The notes: generated by a model from the sequence alone, not told the origin. Numbered from the stretch's first letter, positions 42,968-51,870 are shown. The stretch is 64,000 nucleotides of DNA from Novosphingobium sp. BW1 (GCF_008107685.1 NZ_VIRF01000070.1:39868-103867), one strand, 5' to 3'. Numbers and translations are program-made.

Positions 42968-45436
42968 TTAGAAGCGCACAGTACCCTGCACGCCGATGGT
43001 GCGCGGCTGGGCCACCGAACGTGCGTAGTAGCGCGAGATCACCCCGTCGTTGACCAGATTGCGGCGGGTCAGGTCGTTGCTGACGCCGGTTACCGCATAG
43101 GTATCGAAGATGTTGGTCGCGTACACGCCCACGTCGAAACGGTCGGTCTTGTAGGTGATGTTGGCCTGATGCATCCAGTAATCCGGCAGCTTCTCGCCGC
43201 CGCCACGGCGGCCCACTCGGGTCAGGATGTTCCCGGTATAGGTCGCGGTCCAACCGAAGTTGAGCGCATTTTCGCCCACAGGCATCTCGTAGGTCGCCCC
43301 GATCGCGCCCTTGTTCTTGGCCGAACCGGGCAGACGGTCGCCCGAGAAGGCACCGACAAGATCGCCACCTGCAATCGAGAGCAGATCGGGTACATCCTCG
43401 GTCAGGTGCGCATCAAGGTAGGAGTAGTTGCCGCGGATCGAGAGGCCGGGGAGCGGCTGCGCCTGGAACGAGACGTCAATGCCCTTGGAGACCGCCTTAC
43501 CGCCGTTCGAGGTAATCCCGATGGCACCATAGGTGGTCTGACCGTCAAGCTGGATACCATCCCAGCCGACGTGGAAGGCGGCCAGCGTGAGCATCAGCTT
43601 GTTGTCGAAGAGCTGGGCGCGCATGCCGATTTCGGCATTCTTGGTCTCGTCGGGGCCATAGTCGAGTTCGCTTGGCAGGGCGCACAGCGTCTGGCCGTTC
43701 TGTTGGCCTCCGGATTCATGGATGTCGATGACTTCCTGGCTGCACGGGGCGACGCGGTTCACGCCGCCAATGCGGTAACCAGTCGACCAGGTACCGTAGA
43801 CCATGAACTCGGGCGTGATGTTCCACGAGGCGTTGATCTTGTAGACAAGGCCGTCCTTCGAGGTACTGCCCGAGCGCGAGCTGTAGTCGTCGGCCCAAAG
43901 CGGCAGGTAGGAGCCGCCATTCACCCAGGCATCGTACTTGTAGTAGCGCAGACCGCCGGTGACCTGCAGGTCATCGGTGAAGTGCACCGTCGCCTCGCCG
44001 TAGAGGCCCTTCTCATCGTTGGTCGAGCGCACGAACGAGGAGTACTCGTGCGCGTAGCCGTCCACCGAGGGGTCGGTTTCGAAGTCGGTGCCCCAGTTCT
44101 CGTTCGCCCAGGCCGGAAAGCCGGGCACGTATTCATCATAATTCGAGCGGTAGGACTGGCGATTCCAGAAGGCACCGGCCACGAAGCTGAACGGTCCGTC
44201 GAAAGTCGAGACGAAGCGCAGCTCGTTGGTGAAGGCGTGCTCCTTCTGGTTCGACTGGTTGTAGCTCGAAAAGCCGGGGAACAGTTCGTAGTCGTAGTCG
44301 AGGTCAATCAGGAGGTCGGTGTTGTCCCCCTGGTACTCGGATTTGCGCTGGGTGTAGGCCGAAACGAACACCACGTTGACCGCGTCCGCGACGTTGCCCT
44401 CAACCTCGAGCGAGAGGAGATCACCGCTACGCTTTGCCGGCTCCGTGAAGCGCCACGGCGCCTCGTAGCGGCCCTCACCCACGACACCGCCGCCGTTGGC
44501 CGAACGGCCATCGGTCTTGGTCTCCTGGTGCGCATAGGTCACGTAGACCTTGAGATCGTCGGCGTAGAAACCAAGCTGGTTGCGGGTGGTGAAGGTGCGC
44601 TCGAAGTTGAGGTCCTTGCCCCGCGTGAAGTTCGCGTCCTGGTCAGCTTCGCTGCCGAGCGGATTGTCGACCCCGCCCGGCTGCGGAATGGACGTTCCCG
44701 GCTCCTGCAGCAGGTAGGGATAGTCGATGAAGCCTGGGTTGAAGTAGTAGCCCGTCGCCGAGCGGAACGCGATCGTGTCCTCCACGATTGGCACGTTGAC
44801 GACGCCATAGCCGTTGTAGCCGGTGTCGCCCGAGTGGGCCATGTCAAAGACGCGGCCGCTGCCCTCGAAGGAGAATTCGCTCGCGTCGGGGCGGTTGGGC
44901 ATGTTGCGCATGGCGCCAGCCAGCGTGCCCAGACCATAGAGCGTACCCTGGGGACCAAGCAGCGTCTCGACGCGATTGATGTCGATCAGCTTGAAATCGT
45001 AGTACATGGGCACTTCGCCCAGGTACATGCCAACGGCCGAGTTCGAATTGTCACCGGCCGTGGCCGACGTGTCGCTGGCCGACAGGCCGCGCATGACAAT
45101 CGTGCCTGCGCCACGCGGACCGTTGTCGAGGATCGTCACACCCGGCGTGAAGGCGCCTAGGTTGCGCATGTCGTCGATGTGCTGTTCCTGCAGATCTTCG
45201 CCGCTGATCGCGCTGATGTTGATCGGCGTTTCCATGATCGTGGTGTCGCGGCGGGTGGCCGAGACGATGATTGCCGAGCCGACCAGTGCAGGCGCCTCGG
45301 CTGCCGCTGCGGCCGTAGCCGCAACATCCGCCGGTGCGTCGGCCGCCTCACCGGCCAGCGCGGGCGCGGCCAGCGCGGCGCAGGTGATGCCGGTCGCGCA
45401 CAAGAGCCCGGCCTTGAATTGTCCCCGAATTGACAT
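42968..45436 (-). CDS. TonB-dependent receptor (desaturase-flanked)
   Basis: An 822-aa outer-membrane receptor. The signal peptide is about 1-28 (LLCATGITCAALAAPALAG); an Ala-rich linker precedes GSAIIVSATRRDT, the TonB-box region, and the plug contains INRVETLLGPQGTLYGLGTLAGAMRNMPNRP. The barrel ends in VRF. It is the kind of receptor found widely in sphingomonads, and the ligand is unknown. It lies between two sterol-desaturase-family genes, the second 134 bp upstream in the same direction, so a shared physiological task is likely. Confidence 0.9.
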   Translation of the reverse strand: MSIRGQFKAGLLCATGITCAALAAPALAGEAADAPADVAATAAAAAEAPALVGSAIIVSATRRDTTIMETPINISAISGEDLQEQHIDDMRNLGAFTPGVTILDNGPRGAGTIVMRGLSASDTSATAGDNSNSAVGMYLGEVPMYYDFKLIDINRVETLLGPQGTLYGLGTLAGAMRNMPNRPDASEFSFEGSGRVFDMAHSGDTGYNGYGVVNVPIVEDTIAFRSATGYYFNPGFIDYPYLLQEPGTSIPQPGGVDNPLGSEADQDANFTRGKDLNFERTFTTRNQLGFYADDLKVYVTYAHQETKTDGRSANGGGVVGEGRYEAPWRFTEPAKRSGDLLSLEVEGNVADAVNVVFVSAYTQRKSEYQGDNTDLLIDLDYDYELFPGFSSYNQSNQKEHAFTNELRFVSTFDGPFSFVAGAFWNRQSYRSNYDEYVPGFPAWANENWGTDFETDPSVDGYAHEYSSFVRSTNDEKGLYGEATVHFTDDLQVTGGLRYYKYDAWVNGGSYLPLWADDYSSRSGSTSKDGLVYKINASWNITPEFMVYGTWSTGYRIGGVNRVAPCSQEVIDIHESGGQQNGQTLCALPSELDYGPDETKNAEIGMRAQLFDNKLMLTLAAFHVGWDGIQLDGQTTYGAIGITSNGGKAVSKGIDVSFQAQPLPGLSIRGNYSYLDAHLTEDVPDLLSIAGGDLVGAFSGDRLPGSAKNKGAIGATYEMPVGENALNFGWTATYTGNILTRVGRRGGGEKLPDYWMHQANITYKTDRFDVGVYATNIFDTYAVTGVSNDLTRRNLVNDGVISRYYARSVAQPRTIGVQGTVRF

Positions 45437-45570
45437 GCAAACCCCCTGTAGATTTTAGTTAAAGCTTGCCCGTTACCTGACAGCACGCCGCCAGGGCCGG
45501 ATCCGAATAGTTGGTGAAACGAAGACCCGGCGCACACGGGATGCTGCGCGCACCGGATGCTCCCGGCGCG

Positions 45571-46569
45571 TTACGGCTGACCGGTCGACGTCTTCATGGT
45601 TTTGGTCGTGCTGCGCAGGCGATCGATCACCGGCTGGAAGGGAAACAGGAACTGCTCCCGGATCGTGAGGCGCCGCAGGTCGTCCTGGCCGACCACCGAG
45701 GCCTCTCCCTCGCGGTAGGTACCCATCAGGCGGTCGAGCAGGATAAGCGAATTGGCATAGTTGCAGCGCGTGCTCTCGTAGTCGGTCGAGTGATGCAGGC
45801 TGTGGTGGCGGATGGTAGTCAAGAAGAAGGAATAGAACGCCGGCGGGTTCGCGCGCACGTTCGCGTGGGCGTAGGTCGAGACAACGCCGAGCACGTTGAA
45901 GGCGCAGAACACCGGAACCGCATCGAAATCAAAGAAGGCAAGGACGCTGAGACCGATCAAAAACAGCTCGATCGGGTTGCCCACATAGCCCTTCATCGCG
46001 TTAAGCTGGGTAACGTGGTGGTGCGGCGCGTGGGTCAGCCAGAATGGCGTCGAATTGTGCATCAGGCGGTGCATCCAGTACTGCCCGAACTCGAACAGGA
46101 CCATGACCATCACGACCTGCACGAGAAACGGCAGTTCACCAGCCCAGGGCGTCGCGATACCAAGCGTCTCCTTGAGAGCGAACAGCGGACCATCGCCCGC
46201 AACTTCGACCAGCCAGCCGATGGCGGTGTAGCCGAGCACGACGTAAAAAACGTCGGTCGCCAATTCGCGGGCGTTCATGCGCCAGCCTTGGTGGCGCTCG
46301 AACGCCCACTCGAGAAGTTGAACGAAAGTCGTCACCGCAAGTCCTGCAACGACCAGCGCCCAGGGGCCCTGCGTCAACGAGGCGGGCGCGAACATCCAGA
46401 AGAGAACGACGGCCAGAACCGTGAAGGGCGGAAGAAGATCGACGAACAGCGCCTTGAAACCTGCTGCACGTGCAGCTGGAGCAAAGTCAATTCGGACAGC
46501 CGAAGCGCTCGAACACACAGGTTCGTGCTCCTCGTGGCAATCCGGACTGAAGGTCGGCGTTCGAGCCAT
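45571..46569 (-). CDS. Sterol desaturase/fatty acid hydroxylase family membrane protein (copy 2)
   Basis: A 332-aa paralog of the gene at 39807. The histidine motifs are HRLMH, HAPHHH and RHHSLHH; the flanking segments GNPIELFLIGL, YAHANVRANPP and STRCNYANSLILLDRLMGT match copy 1 closely (GSPIEIFLIGL, YQHANIRFNTP, GSRSNYCNTYIFLDRIFGT). Several transmembrane segments are present and a polar N-terminal extension of about 40 residues is specific to this copy. The promoter has half-sites shared with copy 1. Confidence 0.88.
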   Translation of the reverse strand: MARTPTFSPDCHEEHEPVCSSASAVRIDFAPAARAAGFKALFVDLLPPFTVLAVVLFWMFAPASLTQGPWALVVAGLAVTTFVQLLEWAFERHQGWRMNARELATDVFYVVLGYTAIGWLVEVAGDGPLFALKETLGIATPWAGELPFLVQVVMVMVLFEFGQYWMHRLMHNSTPFWLTHAPHHHVTQLNAMKGYVGNPIELFLIGLSVLAFFDFDAVPVFCAFNVLGVVSTYAHANVRANPPAFYSFFLTTIRHHSLHHSTDYESTRCNYANSLILLDRLMGTYREGEASVVGQDDLRRLTIREQFLFPFQPVIDRLRSTTKTMKTSTGQP

Positions 46570-46661
46570 TACGAATCTCCCTCATCGCGCCGAAATACGA
46601 CGCAACCCTTGCGTTCTCCTCCCCGTGTCCAAGCTCGCTCTCAGTGGCGAATACGGACACG

Positions 46662-46695
46662 GTATTGATATTACAGATCGGGTCAAGAGTATTAA
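46662..46695. promoter_or_regulatory. GTATTAC-like direct repeats upstream of desaturase copy 2
   Basis: TATTAC at 46669-46674 and TATTAA at 46690-46695 are 21 bp apart, with a further GTATTG at 46662-46667. The spacing equals the half-site distance in the palindromic operators before the ABC transporter gene, but here the copies are in direct orientation. The rest of the 46570-47058 gap holds the palindrome at 46918, a small hairpin (46788-46803) and no gene. Confidence 0.42.
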
Positions 46696-46917
46696 TTCGC
46701 GACCGCAACATTGCGCATTAAATAGTCGTAAGTCGCGCAAATGCTTACCCTACACTCCATGCCGGCGTGCGCAGAACACTCCGGGATGCTGCCGATTGGC
46801 AGCACGAAAGCGTGATTCGCCGCACTCTGGCGACTTGTTGTGCCCCTTATGCCACACCGAGGATGCGAGCGGTCGTTCGGGCACCACACCACGAACATGA
46901 CCTCCCGACCCTCCTCG

Positions 46918-46946
46918 ATATTACCGAAGAGCGAATGTGGTAATAT
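46918..46946. promoter_or_regulatory. Palindromic operator upstream of the first nikR-like gene
   Basis: ATATTACC-N13-GGTAATAT is a perfect 8-bp inverted repeat. It sits about 115 bp before the start of the NikR-like regulator at 47059 and has the same core half-site (TATTAC) as the two later palindromes, suggesting autoregulation. Confidence 0.6.
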
Positions 46947-47058
46947 TGCCGATGGACAAGCCGGATACTTTTCGCGATTGAGGCCGAGGAGCGCGCCCTA
47001 TCCTTCGAGGATGCCTTGCCCCAGCGCGGGCACCAAGACGAGACGAGTTGAGAGACCA

Positions 47059-47556
47059 ATGAGCACCGAACTTGCCCGCCTCAGCATGAGCCTGCCCGCC
47101 GACCTGTTCCGCCAGCTCGACATCATGGTTGAGGAGCGCGGCCTGCCCTCCCGCTCACAGCTGATCGCGGAACTGATCCGCCACTCGCTCGCCAAGCACG
47201 AGGCGCGCACCCGTCCCGACGAGATGCTCGCGGGTACGATCACCATTGTCTATCGCGGCGACCGGGGCCGTGTGCGCCAGCAGCTTGCCGAGCGCCAGAC
47301 CGAATTCCTCAAGGAAGTGATCTCCTCGCAGCACGTATTTCTCGAGGACGACCAGTCACTCGAAGTGCTGCTTGTCCAGGGTCCGGCCGTGCGTCTTGCC
47401 GACCTTGCCGATGCCCTGCGCGGTATCCGCGGCGTCAGCCAGCTCGAGCTTGTCACCACGACCGCATTGCTGCCCCCGCTGCACGAGCAGGACGGTCTGG
47501 AAGCCGCAACCTCGGCGGTGACCGGAAAAGCGGCGCGAGGCGCCGAAGCCGCCTGA
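47059..47556 (+). CDS. NikR-like ribbon-helix-helix regulator lacking nickel ligands (copy 1)
   Basis: A 165-aa protein. Residues 1-50 form the ribbon-helix-helix DNA-binding unit (LARLSMSLPADLFRQLD, SRSQLIAELIRHSL); residues 55-135 form the ACT-like NikR C-terminal domain (GTITIVYRGDRG, VISSQHVFLEDDQSLEVLLVQG). Aligned by eye to E. coli NikR, only one of the four nickel ligands remains (H92 at H87); H89 and C95 are F94 and S100, and the H76 position is not His. It is therefore unlikely to be a nickel sensor. It precedes the ABC transporter operon. Confidence 0.82.
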   Translation: MSTELARLSMSLPADLFRQLDIMVEERGLPSRSQLIAELIRHSLAKHEARTRPDEMLAGTITIVYRGDRGRVRQQLAERQTEFLKEVISSQHVFLEDDQSLEVLLVQGPAVRLADLADALRGIRGVSQLELVTTTALLPPLHEQDGLEAATSAVTGKAARGAEAA

Positions 47557-47705
47557 ATGCGCGCCTTCGCGCACGGATCACGATCACACGAGAAAAGAAC
47601 CCCGCCGTGTTGGGTAGCGGCCAAAAGGCCCGGAAATGCGCGCCTGAAGAAGTTTACGGCACACTTCGCTCCCGACATCACCCGGGCAGCGCCGCCTCTG
47701 CCTCG

Positions 47706-47733
47706 GTATTACATAATCTTCACGACGTAATAC
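47706..47733. promoter_or_regulatory. Palindromic operator GTATTAC-N14-GTAATAC before the ABC transporter genes
   Basis: A perfect 7-bp inverted repeat (47706-47712 and 47727-47733), about 60 bp before the start of the substrate-binding protein gene. Half-sites are 21 bp apart, as expected for a NikR-type tetramer. No guanidine-riboswitch-like aptamer was recognised in this leader. Confidence 0.68.
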
Positions 47734-47793
47734 ATTTTGGATGGACAAGACCTGCCAGACGCGCAATGTTGCATTGCGAAAGGGGACTGATTC

Positions 47794-48876
47794 ATGCTCG
47801 TATCCATCCGCAAGGCCGCCACCCTCGCCGTGACCGCCGGAGCGCTCTTCACCGCTTCGTGCTCCGGGCCTGCGGACGCGCCCGAGACCCCGCGCACCGA
47901 GTTCAACATCGGCTGGTCGATCTACGCCGGCTGGATGCCCTGGCCCTATGCCCAGCAGGCTGGCATCGTGAAGAAGTGGGCCGACAAATACGGCATCACG
48001 ATCAACATTGTGCAGGTGAACGACTACGTCGAATCGGTAAACCAGTACACCGCAGGCAAGCTGGACGGCGTGACGGTCGCCAACATGGACGCGCTCACCA
48101 TCCCGGCCGCTGGCGGCAAGGATACGAGCGCGATCATCGTGGGCGACTACTCGAACGGCAACGACGGCGTGCTGCTCAAGAACGCGTCGGATCTCAAGGC
48201 GATCAAGGGCCAGCCGGTCAACCTGGTCGAACTTTCGGTCTCGCACTACCTGCTCGCCCGTGCGCTCGAATCGGTAAACCTCACCTTACGCGACGTGAAC
48301 ACCATCAACACCGCCGATGCCGACATCGTGGGCGCCTTTGCCAGCCCCGACGTCAAGGCCGCGGTGGCCTGGAACCCGCAGCTCTCCTCGATGAAGGCAC
48401 AGGACGGTGCCAACGAGGTGTTCAGCTCGGCCGATATTCCCGGCGAAATCCTCGATCTTCTCGTTGTCGATACCAAGACGCTGAAGGGCAATCCGAAACT
48501 CGGCAAGGCGCTGACCGGCATCTGGTACGAGACGGTCGCGCTGATGCAGCAGCAGAATGAACAGGGCAAGGAAGCGCGCGCAGCCATGGCCAAGCTCGCC
48601 GGTGCCAGCCCCGCCCAGTTCGACGATCAGCTGAGCACCACCCGCCTCTACGCCGATCCCGCCGAAGCGGTGAAGGCGACCGACGATGCTGCACTCATCA
48701 CCACCATGACCCGCGTGCGCGACTTCAGCTTCGCGCAAGGGCTCTTCGGCGGTGCGCCCTCGGCCGAAACCGTGGGCATGTCCTTCCCTGGCGGCAAGAC
48801 GTTGGGCAATGCGCAGAACGTCACGCTGCGTTTCGACGACAGCTTCATGAAGATGGCGGCCGACAAGAAGCTCTGA
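47794..48876 (+). CDS. ABC transporter substrate-binding protein (NitT/TauT type)
   Basis: A 360-aa exported protein. The signal region ends at TASC (Cys23), a weak lipobox, so it may be a lipoprotein or a soluble periplasmic protein. The mature part has NitT/TauT-like features (FNIGWSIYAGWMPWPYAQQAGIVKKWADKYG; GKLDGVTVANMDALTIPAA). Proteins of this kind are annotated as putative urea ABC transporter components when linked to urea carboxylase. The first gene after the operator at 47706, it starts the nitrogen operon. The ligand is more likely guanidine or a relative, given the downstream genes. Confidence 0.85.
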   Translation: MLVSIRKAATLAVTAGALFTASCSGPADAPETPRTEFNIGWSIYAGWMPWPYAQQAGIVKKWADKYGITINIVQVNDYVESVNQYTAGKLDGVTVANMDALTIPAAGGKDTSAIIVGDYSNGNDGVLLKNASDLKAIKGQPVNLVELSVSHYLLARALESVNLTLRDVNTINTADADIVGAFASPDVKAAVAWNPQLSSMKAQDGANEVFSSADIPGEILDLLVVDTKTLKGNPKLGKALTGIWYETVALMQQQNEQGKEARAAMAKLAGASPAQFDDQLSTTRLYADPAEAVKATDDAALITTMTRVRDFSFAQGLFGGAPSAETVGMSFPGGKTLGNAQNVTLRFDDSFMKMAADKKL

Positions 48877-48933
48877 TCGGCCGGTTCCCTTCTCTTCCCC
48901 CCGAAATATCGAACCTGAGGTGAGGCGCCGCTT

Positions 48934-49749
48934 ATGCGTTGGGTGAATCGCCAGGTCGGCCGGAGCAACCGGATTTTCCTCGGATCGCTGCCGATCCTGC
49001 TCCTCGTGCTGACCTACCTGTTCCTGGCCGTCCAGCGGCACGAGGCCAACCCGGCCGACAAGATCCTGCCGCTTCCCTCGGCCATGGTCTCGAGCATGTC
49101 CGCGCTCATCATGGTACCGGACAAGCTCTCCGGGCAGTTCATCTTCTGGGCCGACACGCTGGCGAGCCTCCAGCGCCTGGGCATCGGCCTTGGCATCTCG
49201 ACGCTGATGGCGCTCGCCGTCGGTCTCGTGCTCGGCATCCTGCCGCCTGTGCGCGCCACCTTCGGGCCGCTGGTGACGGGCATTGCAGTGATCCCCCCGA
49301 TTGCCCTTCTTCCCATCCTCTTCATCGCGCTCGGCCTTGGCGAGACGGCCAAGGTGGCGCTTATCGTGGTGGGCATTGCGCCTGTCATGATCCGCGACAT
49401 CGCCGCCCACGTCCAGGCGCTCCCGCGCGAACTCATCATCAAGGCCCAGACGCTGGGCGCAAGCAGCTGGCAGGTAATGATCCGCGTCGCGCTGCCCCAG
49501 GCCATGCCGCGCCTGATCCATGCGATCCGCCTCGCGCTGGGGCCGGCCTGGGTGTTCCTGATCTCGGCCGAGGCGATCGCGTCGGACGTCGGGCTTGGCT
49601 ACCGCATCTTCCTTGTCCGCCGCTATCTCTCGATGGACGTGATCCTGCCCTATGTCGCCTGGATCGCGCTCCTCGCCATTGCCATCGACTTCGCCCTCGT
49701 CACGATCAGCAAGCGCGGCTTTGCCTGGGCCCATGGAGACGACCATTGA
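48934..49749 (+). CDS. ABC transporter permease (NitT/TauT type)
   Basis: A 271-aa inner-membrane protein with about six transmembrane segments. The cytoplasmic coupling loop is visible as QTLGASSWQVMIRVALPQAMPRL, the EAA-type motif of BPD permeases. It lies between the substrate-binding protein and the ATPase genes; its stop codon overlaps the TTG start of the ATPase. Confidence 0.9.
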   Translation: MRWVNRQVGRSNRIFLGSLPILLLVLTYLFLAVQRHEANPADKILPLPSAMVSSMSALIMVPDKLSGQFIFWADTLASLQRLGIGLGISTLMALAVGLVLGILPPVRATFGPLVTGIAVIPPIALLPILFIALGLGETAKVALIVVGIAPVMIRDIAAHVQALPRELIIKAQTLGASSWQVMIRVALPQAMPRLIHAIRLALGPAWVFLISAEAIASDVGLGYRIFLVRRYLSMDVILPYVAWIALLAIAIDFALVTISKRGFAWAHGDDH

Positions 49750-50528
49750 GTACGATTCTCAGTCTGCGCAACGTCTGGGTCGAGTATGGGGACAAGGTCA
49801 TCATCGAGAACCTCAGCCTCGACATCGAGGAGGGGTCCTTCGTTTCGGTGGTCGGCCCATCGGGGGCTGGCAAGAGCAGCTTCCTGCGCCTGATCCTGGG
49901 CCAGGAAGGCCCCAGCCGCGGGAAAATCCGGCTCGACGGCACGCCGCTGCCGCCCGAATGCGGGCCTGACCGGGGCGTTGTCTTCCAGCGCTATTCCACC
50001 TTTCCGCACCTGACTGCGCTGCGCAACGTCATGTTCGGGCACGAATGCGACGGCGCGCCCTTCTCGGCCCGCCTGTTCGGTTCGGCCAAACGCAAGGCCC
50101 GCGAGGAAGCCGCTGACATGCTGACCGCGGTAGGCCTAGGCGCCAATCTCGACAGCTATCCGGCCGAGATGTCGGGCGGCATGCAGCAGCGCCTTGCGAT
50201 CGCCCAGGCGCTCATCAAGCGCCCGCGCATCCTGCTCCTCGACGAACCGCTCGGCGCGCTCGATCCGGGCATCCGCGCGGACATGCACGAGCTCATCTTG
50301 CGGCTGTGGCGCGACTATGCGCTGACCATCGTCATGGTCACCCACGACATCCGCGAAGCCTTCACTCTGGGGACCCGTGTGCTCACGCTCGACAAGCGCC
50401 GCCATGATCCCCAGGCGCCGCACCGTTACGGCGCGACGGTGGTCTACGATCTGCCGCTCGACAAGGAGAATGCGCAGGTCACCTACCACGCTGAGCGTAT
50501 TACTATTGACGAAGTTAGTAATAACTGA
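49746..50528 (+). CDS. ABC transporter ATP-binding protein
   Basis: A 260-aa ATPase starting with TTG at 49746, which overlaps the permease stop; GGAG lies seven bases upstream, and no ATG or GTG gives a complete N-terminal domain. Walker A GPSGAGKSS is at 37-45, the Q-loop is FQRYSTFP, the signature is MSGGMQQRLAIAQAL, Walker B is RILLLDEPLGALD and the switch His is in VMVTHD. It is typical of NitT/TauT importers. The 3' end contains the palindrome before the second nikR-like gene. Confidence 0.92.
   Translation: MSTILSLRNVWVEYGDKVIIENLSLDIEEGSFVSVVGPSGAGKSSFLRLILGQEGPSRGKIRLDGTPLPPECGPDRGVVFQRYSTFPHLTALRNVMFGHECDGAPFSARLFGSAKRKAREEAADMLTAVGLGANLDSYPAEMSGGMQQRLAIAQALIKRPRILLLDEPLGALDPGIRADMHELILRLWRDYALTIVMVTHDIREAFTLGTRVLTLDKRRHDPQAPHRYGATVVYDLPLDKENAQVTYHAERITIDEVSNN
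50497..50524. promoter_or_regulatory. Palindromic operator GTATTAC-N14-GTAATAA inside the ATPase gene end
   Basis: GTATTAC at 50497-50503 and GTAATAA at 50518-50524 have the same half-sites and 14-bp spacer as the operator at 47706. It overlaps the last codons of the ATPase gene and lies 17 bp before the second NikR-like gene, suggesting an internal, separately regulated promoter for the enzyme genes. Confidence 0.62.
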
Positions 50529-50540
50529 GAGACCACAGGC

Positions 50541-51032
50541 ATGAGCTCCGAATCCGCTTCCCTTGCTCGTCTCAGCATGAGCTTGCCCGCCGAACTGTTC
50601 CGGCAGCTCGACGTGATGGTGGCGGAACGGGCCCTGCCCTCGCGCTCGCAGCTGATCGCCGAACTGATCCGCCAGGCTCTGGCCGAGCACGAATCCCTGT
50701 TCCGTCCCGACGAGATGCTCGCCGGCACGATCACCATGGTCTACCGCGGCGAGCGCGGGCGCATGCGCCACCAGCTCTTCCGCACCCAGTCCGGCTTCCT
50801 GAAGGAGATCATCTCCTCGCAGCACATCTTCCTCGAGCACGACCGTTCGCTGGAAGTGCTGCTGGTGCAGGGCCCCTACGCCCGCCTCAAGGAACTGTGC
50901 GACGCGATCCGCCGCCTGCGCGGCCTTCAGCAGCTCGAACTGGTGACCACCACCTCGCTTCTGCCGCCGCTGCACAAGCAGGACCGCGGCGCGCCCGACA
51001 CGCCCCCTCACATTCCCGGAGCGAATGCATGA
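50541..51032 (+). CDS. NikR-like ribbon-helix-helix regulator lacking nickel ligands (copy 2)
   Basis: A 163-aa paralog of the gene at 47059. The ribbon-helix-helix is at about 8-48 (LARLSMSLPAELFRQLD, SRSQLIAELIRQAL) and the ACT-like domain at about 60-140. As in copy 1, the nickel ligand positions read H95, F97 and S103 instead of His, His and Cys. Near-identical recognition ribbons in the two copies imply the same DNA site. Its stop codon overlaps the start of the first DUF1989 gene (ATGA), coupling regulator and enzyme expression. Confidence 0.82.
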   Translation: MSSESASLARLSMSLPAELFRQLDVMVAERALPSRSQLIAELIRQALAEHESLFRPDEMLAGTITMVYRGERGRMRHQLFRTQSGFLKEIISSQHIFLEHDRSLEVLLVQGPYARLKELCDAIRRLRGLQQLELVTTTSLLPPLHKQDRGAPDTPPHIPGANA

Positions 51033-51856
51033 CACAGACCCTGGAAAATCCCCTTGCCGCGCGCGACCATGCCCGCAGCATGGAAGGCACCGTGGTGGAG
51101 AGCATGCCCGTGCTGCCACCAGTGGCCGACGATCTTCCCGCCGGCATTTCGCCCAGCGACCTCGTCTGGGAAGAGACCATCGCGGCGGGCGGCTACGCCA
51201 CGCGGCGCCTTTCGCGCGGCTCGCGCCTGCGCCTAGTCGACCTCAAGGGCGATGCCTGCGCCTCGCTCCTGATCTTCAACGCCGAGATGCCCAGCGAACG
51301 CCTCAACGTCGCCGACACGGTGAAAGTCCAGTGGAACGCCTATCTGGAGAAGGGGCGCCTGCTCCTCTCCGACATGGGCCGCGTGCTGATGAGCCTGATC
51401 GAGGACGAGGCCGAGACGCACGACTGCTTCTGCGGTGTCTCCAACGCCAGGCTGAGCGCGGCCAAGTACGGCAAGGGCCAGGAGCCCGCCCCCTACTTCT
51501 CCAACGGGCGCGACCGCTTCCTGAACGGGGTTGCCAAGCATGGCCTGGGCCCGCGCGACGTGCACCCTTGCATCAACCTGTTCAAGGGCGTGCGGGTTGA
51601 GGACGACGGGGTCATCACCCCGCTCACCGGCCCCTTCGATGCCGGGCGCAGCGTGATCCTGCGCGCGGAAATGGATGTGATCGTGGTGATCGCCAACTGC
51701 CCCCACGTGATGGACCCGCGCGAAGCGTGGACGTGCACCCCCCTTCGCGCGACCGCCTGGCGCGGCCCCATCACGCCCGAGGACGACGCGGTGCGCAACG
51801 CCACGCCCGAAGGCCGCCGCGCCTTCCTTAATGTCGATGACTACTTCCGTCGCTGA
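51029..51856 (+). CDS. DUF1989 protein, urea carboxylase-associated (UAAP2-like; candidate carboxyguanidine deiminase subunit)
   Basis: A 275-aa protein of the DUF1989 family. LSRGSRLRLVDLKGDACASLLIFNA and SEAETHDCF-like EAETHDCFCGVS hold the conserved Asp, His and Cys positions of the family; ILRAEMDVIVVIANCPHVMDP is the C-terminal signature. Two such proteins next to a urea-carboxylase homolog have been shown in other bacteria to form the carboxyguanidine deiminase CgdAB, which releases ammonia from carboxyguanidine to give allophanate. Which subunit this is cannot be told here. Start overlaps the preceding regulator. Confidence 0.82.
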   Translation: MTQTLENPLAARDHARSMEGTVVESMPVLPPVADDLPAGISPSDLVWEETIAAGGYATRRLSRGSRLRLVDLKGDACASLLIFNAEMPSERLNVADTVKVQWNAYLEKGRLLLSDMGRVLMSLIEDEAETHDCFCGVSNARLSAAKYGKGQEPAPYFSNGRDRFLNGVAKHGLGPRDVHPCINLFKGVRVEDDGVITPLTGPFDAGRSVILRAEMDVIVVIANCPHVMDPREAWTCTPLRATAWRGPITPEDDAVRNATPEGRRAFLNVDDYFRR

Positions 51857-51870
51857 AAGGACCAAGTGCC

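Noticed and set aside
43169..45160. A 663-codon plus-strand open frame
   Set aside because: It is the antisense shadow of the TBDT gene, which shows plug and barrel signatures.
47557..47793. Possible guanidine-I (ykkC) riboswitch before the transporter operon
   Set aside because: The leader holds a palindrome but I could not find the conserved aptamer segments; a covariance search would settle it.
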